A DNA stretch of 64,000 nt, from positions 31,755-95,754 of the forward strand of contig DASZOZ010000067.1 of the NCBI GenBank assembly GCA_035550515.1, read 5' to 3'. Under the pieces are notes generated by a model. That model did no database searches, was not told where the DNA came from, and was given only the letters and a program-made list of their open reading frames with translations. The translations under genes were made by a program, and so were the position numbers. Below are positions 35,596 to 44,225 of the stretch, one piece after another; position 1 is the first letter of the stretch, and the number at the start of each line of letters is the position of its first letter. The DNA comes from DATARH01 sp035550515. GTDB taxonomy: Bacteria; Pseudomonadota; Alphaproteobacteria; ATCC43930; CGMCC-115725.

Positions 35596-36828
35596 TTACA
35601 CCGCCCCTTCCTGCTTCATCGCGGCGATGTCCGTCTCGTCGTGGCCGAGCCATTTGAGGATTTCCTCGGTATGCTCGCCGAGCAGCGGCGCGCGGCGGTG
35701 CTCGACCGGCGAGTCCGAGAGGTTGATCGGCATGCCGACCTGGACGTATTCGCCGCGCGTCGGGTGGTCGAGCTTGACCAGCATCTCGCGCGCATAGAGC
35801 GCCTGGTCTTCATAGATGTCCTTCATCGACAGGATGGGGCCGCACGGCACGTCGACATCGTTGAGCGCCTGCATGACCTCCCATTTGGTCTTGGTCATCG
35901 TCCATTGCTCGATGATCGCGAAGCATTCCGGAATTTTCGGCAGGCGCGCCGCCGGGGTGGCCCATTGCGGGTCGGTGATCAGCTCCTCGCGGCCGCAGAG
36001 CTTCATCAAGGGCTCCCAGCAAGTCGGCTGGATGATCACATAGACGTAATCGTTGGGTCCGCCCGGCGCGGTCTTCAGCGCCGCGCCCGGCTGGCCGCCG
36101 CCCGAGGCGTTGCCGGCGCGCGGCACCGCGTCGCCGAACTCCTTGTTCGGATATTCCGGCAGCGGACCGCGCGCCAGGCGCTGCTGGTCGCGCATCTTGA
36201 CCCGGCACAGATTGAGCACGGCGTCGGCCATCGCCACCTCGACGCGCTGGCCCTTGCCGGTCCTTTCGCGCTGATAGAGCGCGGCGAGGATGCCGGTGAC
36301 CATATGGACGCCGGTGCCGCTGTCGCCGATCTGCGCGCCGGTGACGGTGGGCGGGCCGTCTTCCCAGCCGGTGGTGCTGGCGGCGCCGCCCATGCACTGC
36401 GCGACATTCTCATACGCCTTGCAGTCGACAAACGGGCCGGGGCCGAACCCCTTGACCGAGGCGTAGATCAGCCGCGGGTTGAGCTGTTGCAGGCGCTCCC
36501 AGGTGAAGCCGGCGCGGTCGAGCACGCCCGGGCCGAAATTCTCGGCGAGGATGTCGCAGCGCCGCACCAGCGCCTCGATCACCGCCTTGCCCTTGGGCGC
36601 CTTCATGTTGACGGTGATGCTGCGCTTGTTCGAGTTGAGCATCGTGAAATAGAGGCTGTCCGCCCCCTTCACGTCCTGCAGCTGGCCGCGGGTGATGTCG
36701 CCGCGCCCGGGCAGCTCGACCTTGATCACATCGGCGCCCATCCAGGCCAGCAGCTGCGTGCCGGTCGGCCCCGCCTGAACATGCGTCATGTCGAGGATGC
36801 GGACCCCTTCGAGTGCTTTGCCGCTCAT
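35596..36828 (-). CDS. frc: Formyl-CoA:oxalate CoA-transferase-like class III CoA transferase
   Basis: A 410-residue class III CoA-transferase. LDMTHVQAGPTGTQLLAWMG opens it, the catalytic Asp is in VEVAMADAVLNLCRVKMRDQ (Asp169 equivalent), GAQIGDSGTGVHMVTGILAA matches known formyl-CoA transferases, and the glycine loop that shields the acyl-enzyme is in GNASGGGQPGA. It moves CoA from formyl-CoA to oxalate. Its place in a same-strand run gntR-frc-fdsGB-fdsA suggests that formate released after oxalyl-CoA decarboxylation is oxidised by the formate dehydrogenase. No oxalyl-CoA decarboxylase gene is in the window, so the substrate remains an inference. Confidence 0.85.
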   Translation of the reverse strand: MSGKALEGVRILDMTHVQAGPTGTQLLAWMGADVIKVELPGRGDITRGQLQDVKGADSLYFTMLNSNKRSITVNMKAPKGKAVIEALVRRCDILAENFGPGVLDRAGFTWERLQQLNPRLIYASVKGFGPGPFVDCKAYENVAQCMGGAASTTGWEDGPPTVTGAQIGDSGTGVHMVTGILAALYQRERTGKGQRVEVAMADAVLNLCRVKMRDQQRLARGPLPEYPNKEFGDAVPRAGNASGGGQPGAALKTAPGGPNDYVYVIIQPTCWEPLMKLCGREELITDPQWATPAARLPKIPECFAIIEQWTMTKTKWEVMQALNDVDVPCGPILSMKDIYEDQALYAREMLVKLDHPTRGEYVQVGMPINLSDSPVEHRRAPLLGEHTEEILKWLGHDETDIAAMKQEGAV

Positions 36829-36843
36829 TCGCCGTTCTCCTGT

Positions 36844-37653
36844 TTAGCTCGTCATGGCCGGGCTTGACCCGGCCATCTCCGGGGCGCCTGTGGACCCGCG
36901 GGTCGTGGAAGGGTGGGGGTCGAGGAAATCCCCATGCCGCTCGACATGCGCCGCGAGGCCCAGCGTGTGGTCGCGGGCGAGCCGCGCCGCCGCCTCGGCG
37001 TCGCGCCGCTCCAGCGCCTCGATGATCGCCATGTGGTCGACGATCGAGCGTGCCGCGCGGTTGTCCTGGGCGATCGTCACCTTGCGGATGGCCCGCATGT
37101 GGATGAACAGATTCTCGGTCATCTCGGCCAGCAGCCGGCAGCCGCTCATGCGGATGATCGCCTGGTGAAAGGCGATGTTGGCGTCGGAATATTCCTCCAG
37201 CCGCTCGCCGCCATCCTTTTGTCCATTTGCGCCGTCGTGAAACGCGTCCATCAGCCGCCGCAGCTCGGCGATGTCGTCGTCCGGCGCATTGAGCACGACG
37301 AGCCGCGCCGCCATGCTTTCGAGCGCCGCCATGACGGTGATGATCTCGACGATCTCGCGCTTGGTCTTGCGCACGACATAGATGCCGCGGCGCGGCAGGG
37401 TGCGGACAAACCCCTCCTGCTCGAGCAGCGTCACCGCCTCGCGGATCGGCGTGCGGCTGACCCCGAGATCGGCCGACAGCGCGCGCTCGTCGAGGCGGAT
37501 TTCCTCGGGATGGTCATAGATGTCCATCGCCGTGATCGCCCGCTTCAGCGCGGCATAGGCCAGATCGCGGAAGGTCGATTGCGGGTCGATCCGCGGCATG
37601 GCGAGGACCGGCCGGTCCGCTCTGTCCACGGGTCTTGCGCTGGCTTCGGGCAT
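36844..37653 (-). CDS. GntR-family regulator (FCD domain)
   Basis: A 269-residue regulator. The N-terminal winged helix has LDERALSADLGVSRTPIREA and LLEQEGFVRTLPRRGIYV. The C-terminal helical FCD ligand domain has ITVMAALESMAARLV, EYSDANIAFHQAIIRMSG with metal His, and SIVDHMAIIEALERRDAEAA. It is divergent from a class II aldolase-like gene and co-oriented with frc and fds. A perfect 14-bp palindrome between the divergent starts is a good operator. The last 12 residues or so (TGAPEMAGSSPAMTS) come from a palindromic repeat inserted at the 3' end and are not part of the family. Confidence 0.93.
   Translation of the reverse strand: MPEASARPVDRADRPVLAMPRIDPQSTFRDLAYAALKRAITAMDIYDHPEEIRLDERALSADLGVSRTPIREAVTLLEQEGFVRTLPRRGIYVVRKTKREIVEIITVMAALESMAARLVVLNAPDDDIAELRRLMDAFHDGANGQKDGGERLEEYSDANIAFHQAIIRMSGCRLLAEMTENLFIHMRAIRKVTIAQDNRAARSIVDHMAIIEALERRDAEAAARLARDHTLGLAAHVERHGDFLDPHPSTTRGSTGAPEMAGSSPAMTS
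36854..36876. repeat. Palindromic repeat inside the 3' end of the gntR gene
   Basis: ATGGCCGGG-CTTGA-CCCGGCCAT is a perfect 9-bp inverted repeat around 5 bp. The same core occurs at 22334-22424 and 45887-45905. Read on the minus strand in the gntR frame it codes MAGSSPAM. Confidence 0.85.
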
Positions 37654-37664
37654 GGCTCATGGTA

Positions 37665-37678
37665 TCTGGTATACCAGA
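37665..37678. promoter_or_regulatory. GntR operator candidate
   Basis: TCTGGTATACCAGA is a perfect 14-bp palindrome lying 12 bp before the gntR ATG and 36 bp before the aldolase-like ATG. The TGGTATACCA core matches the T-GTATAC-A type of site bound by FCD-type GntR regulators. It probably controls both divergent units. Confidence 0.75.
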
Positions 37679-37714
37679 GCGCGGCAACCCCCCTGCGATG
37701 AGGAGATCGGCACC

Positions 37715-38497
37715 ATGGCGGTTCAACTTGTCTCTCAGCGTCGCTCCGTCCGCGACCGGGTCAGCCCGGAGGAGTGGGCGGCGCGGGTCGAGCTGGCGGC
37801 CGGGCACCGTGTGCTGGCGCATTATGGCGTCAACGACCTGACCTACAACCATTTCGGCCTGCGTGTGCCCGGCGAGCCGGAGCACATGCTGATCAAGCGC
37901 ACCGACTGGATGTTCGAGGAGGTGACGGCGTCGTCGCTGCTCAAGGTCGATTTCGCTGGCAACGTCCTGATGGATACCGATGTCGAGCGGATCAGGGGCG
38001 GCGCGCTGATCATCCATGCCGGCCTGCTGCGGGGCCGCCCCGACCTCAACGCGACCTTGCACACCCACACCGTCAACGGCATGGGCGTGGCGGCGCATAA
38101 ATTCGGCCTGCTGCCGATCAACCAGCATGCGCTGCGGTTTTACGGCGAGATCAAATACCACGAATTCGAGGGTTTCGAGTTCGACCCCGACATGACCGGC
38201 AAGCTGCTGCGCGACCTCGACGGCGGCTATCACATGATCCTGCGCAATCACGGCGTGCTGGTGTGCGGCGAAAGCGTCGCCGAATGCGTCGTCAACCACC
38301 ATTTCCTCGAAATGGCCTGCCAGGGCCAGATCGCGGCGCTGGCCGCCGGCGACGGGAACTACACGATCCCCGGCCCGGAAGCCTGCGCATACGCGCACAG
38401 CCAGTTCCTGGATGCGGGCAATTTCCTCAAGGGCGCCAAGGACTGGGCAGCCTGCCTCCGCCTCGCCGACCGGCTCGACCCGTCCTATAAGGAATAA
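37715..38497 (+). CDS. Class II aldolase/adducin-family protein
   Basis: A 260-residue protein. The class II aldolase/adducin fold shows HYGVNDLTYNHFGLRVPGEP, zinc-binding His in LHTHTVNGMGVA, and a later His in RNHGVLVCGESVAECV. AGGAG lies 9 nt before the ATG at 37715, which decides the start. Members include fuculose aldolases, decarboxylases and domains of unknown substrate, and this subgroup is often encoded near GMC oxidoreductases or CoA-transferases. Here the next gene is a GMC oxidoreductase and the divergent GntR probably regulates it. Confidence 0.88.
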   Translation: MAVQLVSQRRSVRDRVSPEEWAARVELAAGHRVLAHYGVNDLTYNHFGLRVPGEPEHMLIKRTDWMFEEVTASSLLKVDFAGNVLMDTDVERIRGGALIIHAGLLRGRPDLNATLHTHTVNGMGVAAHKFGLLPINQHALRFYGEIKYHEFEGFEFDPDMTGKLLRDLDGGYHMILRNHGVLVCGESVAECVVNHHFLEMACQGQIAALAAGDGNYTIPGPEACAYAHSQFLDAGNFLKGAKDWAACLRLADRLDPSYKE

Positions 38498-38515
38498 GTG
38501 CGGGGTCCCTGCTTT

Positions 38516-38555
38516 GTCATTCCGGGTTCATCGCTGCGCGACGCCCCGGAATGAC
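38516..38555. repeat. Palindromic repeat between aldolase-like gene and GMC gene
   Basis: GTCATTCCGGG (38516-38526) and CCCGGAATGAC (38545-38555) are a perfect 11-bp inverted repeat. Same family as the larger element at 44900-45041. Confidence 0.8.
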
Positions 38556-38633
38556 ACCTGGAAATGCGAGGCTCGGCTTCCCCGTTGGCGCTTCTGCGCT
38601 AGAGTATGCCAAAGGCATCGGGGAGGGCGGCGC

Positions 38634-40256
38634 ATGCAGGCGGATTATGTCATCATCGGCGCGGGTTCGGCGGGTTGCGTGCTGGCCAACCGGCTGACCG
38701 ACGACCCGTCGGTCAAGGTCCTGCTGATCGAGGCGGGCGGCAGGGACTGGAACCCGCTGATCCACGTGCCGGCGGGCTTCTTCAAGATGCTCGACCACGA
38801 CACGCTGACCTGGAAGTTCCGCTCCGAGCCGGACCCGGGCACCAGCGGCCGCGCCATCGTCTACACCCGCGGCCGGGTGGTCGGCGGCTCGTCGTCGATC
38901 AACGGGCTCGTCTATATCCGCGGCCAACCCGAGGATTACGACCACTGGGCGCAGCTCGGCAACCGCGGCTGGTCGTGGGACGACTGCCTGCCCTATTTCC
39001 GCGCCGCGGAGCGCTGGGAAGGCGAGGCGAGCGAGGTGCGCGGCAAGGACGGGCCGCTGTTCACCGCGAAGATCGACCGCTCGCCGATCTGCGCCGCGGT
39101 GGTCGAGGCCGGCAGGGAGCTGGGGCTCGAATACCGCGAGGACGTCAACAACCTCTCACCCGGCGCCGGCGACGGGATCGGCTGGTGCCAGCAGACCCGC
39201 GGCGGGCGGCGCCGCGCCAGCGCGGCGCGGACCTATCTGCGCCCGGCCTTGAAGCGCGGCAATCTCCAGCTCGTGACGGGCGCGCTGGTGCACCGCGTCG
39301 TGTTCGACGGCAAGCGCGCGGTCGGGGTCGAGTTCTCGCGCGGCGGCCCCGGCAACAACATCGAGCGGGCCGACGCGGCGCGCGAGGTGATCCTGTCGGC
39401 CGGCGCGATCGGCTCGCCGCATATCCTGCAGCTTTCCGGTGTCGGCGACCCGGCGCTGCTCGGCCGCATCGGCGTGCCGGTGGTGCACGCGCTGAACGGC
39501 GTCGGCAAGAACATGCAGGACCATTACCAGGCGCGCGTCTCCTACCCGGTGGTCGGCGCGCGCACCGCGAACGAGCGCTCGCGCGGTCTGCCGCTCGCGG
39601 CCGAGATCGTGCGCTGGCTGGTCAGCGGCAAGGGCATGCTGACCTACAGCCCGTCGCTGGTCGCCGCCTCGGTCAAGGTGCTGGAGGAATCGGCGACGCC
39701 CGACATGCAGATCACCTTCGCGCCCGGCAGCTTCAAGGGCGGGCAGATCGGCGAGCTGGAGGAGACGCCCGGCCTGTCGGCCGGCGCCTGGCAGATGCGG
39801 CCGCTGTCGCGCGGCTATGTCGAGGCCAGGTCGAACCGGCCGGGCGACATGCCGGCGATCAACCCGCGCTATCTCTCGGAGGAAAGCGACCGGCGCGCGA
39901 TCGTCGGCGGGCTGCGTTACGCGCGGCGGCTGTTCGACGCGCCGGCGCTCAAGAAATACGTGCGCGACGAGAGCCTCCCCGGCCGTGGCGTCGCCACCGA
40001 TGACGAGCTGCTCGATTACGCGCGGCGCAACGGCGGCACCTGCTATCACGCGACCTGCACCTGCATGATGGGGCAGCACCCGCTGGCCGTGGTCGACGAC
40101 CAGCTGCGCGTGCACGGGATGGAAGGGCTGCGCGTCATCGACGCCTCGGTGATGCCGGCGGTGACCTCGACCAACACCAACGCGCCGACCATCATGATCG
40201 CCGAGAAAGGCGCCACCTTTGTCAAGGCGGCGGCGCGGCGGCGCCTGGCAGCGTGA
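38634..40256 (+). CDS. GMC-family FAD-dependent oxidoreductase (choline dehydrogenase-like)
   Basis: A 540-residue flavoprotein starting MQADYVIIGAGSAGCVLANR with the ADP-binding motif, then EAGGRDWNPLIHVP. GMC signature 1 is in YTRGRVVGGSSSINGLVYIRG and signature 2 in GAIGSPHILQLSGVG. The C-terminal catalytic His and Asn are in NGGTCYHATCTCMMG and VTSTNTNAPTIMIAEKG. It oxidises an alcohol; the substrate is not set by sequence. A GGGAGGG ribosome-binding site lies 6 nt before the ATG. It follows the class II aldolase-like gene by 136 bp with a palindrome between, and may be in the same GntR-controlled unit. Confidence 0.93.
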   Translation: MQADYVIIGAGSAGCVLANRLTDDPSVKVLLIEAGGRDWNPLIHVPAGFFKMLDHDTLTWKFRSEPDPGTSGRAIVYTRGRVVGGSSSINGLVYIRGQPEDYDHWAQLGNRGWSWDDCLPYFRAAERWEGEASEVRGKDGPLFTAKIDRSPICAAVVEAGRELGLEYREDVNNLSPGAGDGIGWCQQTRGGRRRASAARTYLRPALKRGNLQLVTGALVHRVVFDGKRAVGVEFSRGGPGNNIERADAAREVILSAGAIGSPHILQLSGVGDPALLGRIGVPVVHALNGVGKNMQDHYQARVSYPVVGARTANERSRGLPLAAEIVRWLVSGKGMLTYSPSLVAASVKVLEESATPDMQITFAPGSFKGGQIGELEETPGLSAGAWQMRPLSRGYVEARSNRPGDMPAINPRYLSEESDRRAIVGGLRYARRLFDAPALKKYVRDESLPGRGVATDDELLDYARRNGGTCYHATCTCMMGQHPLAVVDDQLRVHGMEGLRVIDASVMPAVTSTNTNAPTIMIAEKGATFVKAAARRRLAA

Positions 40257-40289
40257 GCGAAAAGGCGTCGCGCCGACCCGGCGGCCGCG

Positions 40290-41237
40290 TCAAGCCGACC
40301 GGCGCCGGCGGCCGGACATCAGGTAGATGTTCGCGCGCGGCTCGAACAGCGGGTCGGCCGAGGGCTCGATGCCGTCGATGCGCGGGATCGGGTCGAAGAT
40401 GATGTGCTGTTGGGCCTTTGCGTTGTCCGCGGCAACGGTGTCCAGGCTGATCTCGCCGAACGGCAGCAAGGGGCGCTCCGCCGGCCAGCGCACTGTGGCG
40501 TCGTCAGTGACGTCGCCGGGTTCGGCGAGCTGCACGGCGATGCGGAACGTCGCGGGCTTTCTGGCGATGTGCGCGGCGAGCCGGTCGAACAGGAAATTCG
40601 CCGCCTGAGCCGCCGCGTCGGCATCGCTCAGGTATTCGTTGCCCGCCGCCGGCACGATCCGATAGCGGCCGTAGCGGCTGGCGCCGGCGGCGTTGGTGAA
40701 TTTGAACGCGGAGACCGCAAAGAACGACTCGCGCGCAAAGCTGGTCGGGATCGGCTTCGGGGTCTGCACAAAGGCCAGCGCGGCGGGATGCGCGGCGAGA
40801 TACTGCTCGATCGCGTTGGGGTGCGGCCCCGCCGGGTCGGTCGCGAGCAGCGCATTGAGGAATTCGAGAAACGCTTCGACCGTGCGCGTCGGAAAGCTGT
40901 CGACCGAGTGCGCGACGATATCGGTATGGGCGTGCTCGGCGAGATGGAAACGCAGCGCAAGCCCGCGCGGGCTTGCGCCCTGCGGCGCATTGTCGGGCAC
41001 GCTCGGGATCCCCGCGAAGTCGGAGAACCGGGCGGTTACCGGTGTCGCGGGCCGCTGGACATGGGGTGCCCGCGTCAGCGTCGCCGCTTCGGGCGACGGC
41101 GTGAACGTGCCGGTCAGCAGCAGGCCCTTGGCGTGCGCCGGTCGAAAGCCCGGGTGAATGCCGCCATTCGCCTTGTCGAAACCGGCAATGACGTCGCGGC
41201 TGAGCGCCAGCAGCCGTTCGTCCGTCGAGAGCGGCAT
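40290..41237 (-). CDS. Catalase-related peroxidase (SrpA-type small catalase)
   Basis: A 315-residue heme protein of the short catalase group, about 60% of a normal catalase. Visible: HPGFRPAHAKGLLLTGTFTP with the distal His, PVTARFSDFAGIPSVPDNAP, SPRGLALRFHL, and DSFPTRTVEAFLEFLNALLA. The proximal region near the C-terminus includes FDPIPRIDGIEPSADPLFEPR, with Tyr in ANIYLMSG. No signal peptide is evident. These proteins act as peroxidases more than as catalases. Long in-frame extensions upstream belong to the antisense of the PBP1A gene and are not used. Confidence 0.87.
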   Translation of the reverse strand: MPLSTDERLLALSRDVIAGFDKANGGIHPGFRPAHAKGLLLTGTFTPSPEAATLTRAPHVQRPATPVTARFSDFAGIPSVPDNAPQGASPRGLALRFHLAEHAHTDIVAHSVDSFPTRTVEAFLEFLNALLATDPAGPHPNAIEQYLAAHPAALAFVQTPKPIPTSFARESFFAVSAFKFTNAAGASRYGRYRIVPAAGNEYLSDADAAAQAANFLFDRLAAHIARKPATFRIAVQLAEPGDVTDDATVRWPAERPLLPFGEISLDTVAADNAKAQQHIIFDPIPRIDGIEPSADPLFEPRANIYLMSGRRRRSA

Positions 41238-41326
41238 GGTCGTACCTCCTGCGATGCGGGGCGAACGATAAGCGGCGATTGTAACGGCTTGGCGTCGGGC
41301 GCGTGCAAAAACTTCGCCGAGACGCC

Positions 41327-44083
41327 TCAGTAGAGCCCGCCGGTGCCGGGCATCAGCCGCGCCGGCGGCGCGGCGCCGCCGCCGGGAACGCCACCAGGGA
41401 TGCGCGCATTGACCGGCATCATCGACGATCCGGCGAGCGCGGCGCGGCCCGCCGGCGGCGGCGCGCCTGCCGCCGGGTCGATCGGCGCGCCGCCGTCGAT
41501 CGCATCGGCCGCCTCCTGGGCCGTCGGATAGCCGGAAGGGGCCGCGGCGACCTGCTGGCCGCCGTATGACGGATGCGACGCCGGCCCGGTGCCCGGCCGG
41601 AACGGCGCCAGCACCGCATCCTTGTCGCCGGCCACGGTCGGCTGGCCGGAGATCGAATTGATCAGCACCATCTCGGCGCCGGGGTTCTGCGGGAAGGGCA
41701 GCGCCGGCTGGTCCTTGAGCGCGTCGGCCATGAAGTCGCGGAAGATCGGCGCCGCGACGTTGCCGCCGGTCTCGCCGTCGCCCAGCGTGCGCGGCGTGTC
41801 GAAGCCGACAAACGCGCCCGCCGCGAGATCGGGCGAGAACCCGACGAACCAGGCGTCGAACCAGTCGCTGGTGGTGCCGGTCTTGCCGGCGAGCGGCTTG
41901 CCGACCGCCGCCACCTTGATGCCGGTGCCCTCCTGCACGACGCCTTCCATCATCGAGATGATTTCCGCATCGGCGATCGGGTCGACCAGCGGGTCGGGCT
42001 TGGTCGGCTTGTAAAGCAGCGGGTGGTCGGCATAGGCGGCGCCCTTGAGCCAGATCAGCGACGGCTTGGCGCGTCCCGCGATGGTGTAGGCCGGGTCCTT
42101 GTCGGGCGCGAGCTGCTGGCCGGCGGCGATAAAGCAGGCGGCGCAGTCGGCGGTGCCCTTCTGGTAGAGGATGCGGCCGTGGACATCCTGCACCATGTCG
42201 ATCAGCGAGGTGTTGAGCCAGTGGCCGCCATTGTCGAGCATCGCGTAGGCGCCGGTCAGCCGGTAGAGCGTCGTGTCGCCGGCCCCCAGCGCCATCGAAT
42301 AGTAGAGCGGCATCTTGTCCATGATGTGGAACTGCTCGACCGTCTTGGCGATCGACGGCATGCCGATCTGCGAGGCGAGCCGCGCCGTCGCCAGGTTGCG
42401 CGAGTGGATCAGCGCCTGGCGCAGGGTCGTCGCGCCGACGTAGTTGCCTTCGTAATTGGCCGGGGTCCACATCGGCATGCCCGGCCCTTGCGGCAGCGAG
42501 ATCGGCGTGTCCTCGATGACGCTCGACGGCGTGTAGTCGCTCTGCAGCGCGGTGACGTAGACAAACGGCTTGATCGACGAGCCGGGCTGCCGCTTGGCCT
42601 GGACCGCGCGGTCGAACTGGCTCTCGTGATAGTCCCAGCCGCCGACGATGGCGAAGACGCGCCCGGTCTTCGGGTCCATCGCCACAAAGCCGCCGCTGAC
42701 GTCGGGAACCTGGCGCAGGCCGTAGAGCAGCGGCGCCGGCCCGCGCCGTCCGGCGGGCTGCGGCGCCGCGGCGCCGGCCGCCCCAAGCGGCTCGACCAGC
42801 ACGATGTCGCCGGGGCCGACGACGTCGTGCGCGCGGTAGACGCCCGCGCCCAGCCGCTGGTCGGGCAGCGTGCGCCGCGCCCAGCGCATCTCGTCGAGCG
42901 GGATGCGCCCGGTCGCACCGCTCTTCAGCAGGATGGTGGCGCCCGTCGTATCGACCCCGGTCACCGCCGCCAGGCGCCAGCCGGGCATCGCGGTCTGTTC
43001 CGGTGTGCTGTAGAGCACGGCTTGCGCCGCCGTCACGTTGCCGAGATGGGCCACCGGACCGCGCCAGCCGTGGCGGCGGTCGTATTCGACGAGGCCGTTG
43101 CGGAAGGCTTTTTCGGCCATCGCCTGGTAGACCGGGACATAGCTGGTGCGCACGGTCAGCCCGCCCTCATAGACCGTCTTCTCGCCGTAGCGCTCGATTA
43201 GCTCGCGGCGTACCTCCTCGAGGAAGTAGCCGTTGCCCGGCGGCTCGGCTTGCGGCCGCACGGTCGCGCCGAGCGGCTGGGCCTTCGCCGCCTCCGCGTC
43301 CGCGGCGGTCACCCAGCCCTGCTCCGCCATGCCGTCGAGCACCCAGTCGCGCCGCGCCTTGGCGGCCTGCGGATGGTGCTGCGGGTTGTAGTTGTTGGGC
43401 GCCTTCGGCAGCGCGGCGAGATAGGCGACCTCGGCCAAGGTGAGCTGGCCGAGCGGCTTGCCGAAATAGGTCTCGGCCGCGGCGGCGACGCCGTACGACC
43501 CCGCGCCGAGATAGATCTCGTTGAGATAGATTTCGAGAATGCGGTCCTTGCTGAGCTGGTTCTCGATCCGGTAGGCGAGCAGCGCCTCCTTGATCTTGCG
43601 CGAGATCGAGACCTCGTTGGTCAGCAGGAAATGGCGGACCAGCTGCTGGGTGATGGTGGAGGCGCCGAGCGGGCGCTGGCCGCGGCCGTAGCGCACGATG
43701 TCGGCCAGCGCCGCGCGCAGCACCGAGGCCGGGTTGACGCCGTTATGGCTGTAGAAATCGCGGTCCTCGGCCGACAGGAACGCCTTGACGACAAGCGGCG
43801 GGATGTCCTTGAACGGGGTGATGATGCGGCGCTCGGTGGCGAACTCGGCCATCAGGCTGCCGTCGCCGGCGTAGATTTTGCTGCCGGTTGCCGGCTGGTA
43901 GCTCAGCAATTGCTGGTGGTCGGGCAGGTCCCGGCTGAAATGCGCGATCGCCAGCGCCAGCGCGCCGCCGACAAAGATCGCGCCCATCACGCCGAGCACG
44001 AAGACCAGCTGCACCAAGCCGCGCAGAAAGCCGGTCGCGCCCAGAAACAGCCGCTCGGCGCTCGGGAACCGCAACGGTTTCAT
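41327..44083 (-). CDS. mrcA: Penicillin-binding protein 1A (transglycosylase/transpeptidase)
   Basis: A 918-residue bifunctional peptidoglycan synthase. TM1 is at residues about 22-45. The GT51 domain has SAEDRDFYSHNGVNPASVLR, RPLGASTITQQLVRHFLLTN and RKIKEALLAYRIE. An OB-like insert follows, then the transpeptidase with SxxK in RQPGSSIKPFVY, SxN in LIHSRNLATARLA, and KTG in LAGKTGTTSDWFDAWFVGFS. The C-terminal 80 residues are Pro/Gly/Ala-rich and probably disordered. The start is MKPLRFPSAERLF; other in-frame ATG codons further upstream, up to 44221, are possible. Confidence 0.95.
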   Translation of the reverse strand: MKPLRFPSAERLFLGATGFLRGLVQLVFVLGVMGAIFVGGALALAIAHFSRDLPDHQQLLSYQPATGSKIYAGDGSLMAEFATERRIITPFKDIPPLVVKAFLSAEDRDFYSHNGVNPASVLRAALADIVRYGRGQRPLGASTITQQLVRHFLLTNEVSISRKIKEALLAYRIENQLSKDRILEIYLNEIYLGAGSYGVAAAAETYFGKPLGQLTLAEVAYLAALPKAPNNYNPQHHPQAAKARRDWVLDGMAEQGWVTAADAEAAKAQPLGATVRPQAEPPGNGYFLEEVRRELIERYGEKTVYEGGLTVRTSYVPVYQAMAEKAFRNGLVEYDRRHGWRGPVAHLGNVTAAQAVLYSTPEQTAMPGWRLAAVTGVDTTGATILLKSGATGRIPLDEMRWARRTLPDQRLGAGVYRAHDVVGPGDIVLVEPLGAAGAAAPQPAGRRGPAPLLYGLRQVPDVSGGFVAMDPKTGRVFAIVGGWDYHESQFDRAVQAKRQPGSSIKPFVYVTALQSDYTPSSVIEDTPISLPQGPGMPMWTPANYEGNYVGATTLRQALIHSRNLATARLASQIGMPSIAKTVEQFHIMDKMPLYYSMALGAGDTTLYRLTGAYAMLDNGGHWLNTSLIDMVQDVHGRILYQKGTADCAACFIAAGQQLAPDKDPAYTIAGRAKPSLIWLKGAAYADHPLLYKPTKPDPLVDPIADAEIISMMEGVVQEGTGIKVAAVGKPLAGKTGTTSDWFDAWFVGFSPDLAAGAFVGFDTPRTLGDGETGGNVAAPIFRDFMADALKDQPALPFPQNPGAEMVLINSISGQPTVAGDKDAVLAPFRPGTGPASHPSYGGQQVAAAPSGYPTAQEAADAIDGGAPIDPAAGAPPPAGRAALAGSSMMPVNARIPGGVPGGGAAPPARLMPGTGGLY

Positions 44084-44225
44084 CGCGGGAAAACTGCCAT
44101 GACGACCCCCGGCGCCGCCAGAACGCATTTTGCCGAAACGCATCTTGCCGGGGTGATTTTCACGCGGGCGGCGCCTTCCCGCAAACAGGCGACGGTGACG
44201 ATCATTCCCGGCCGCATTCAACCAA

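Noticed and set aside
41573..43201. 542-codon plus-strand frame opposite the PBP1A gene
   Set aside because: Antisense shadow; PBP1A motifs are intact on the minus strand.
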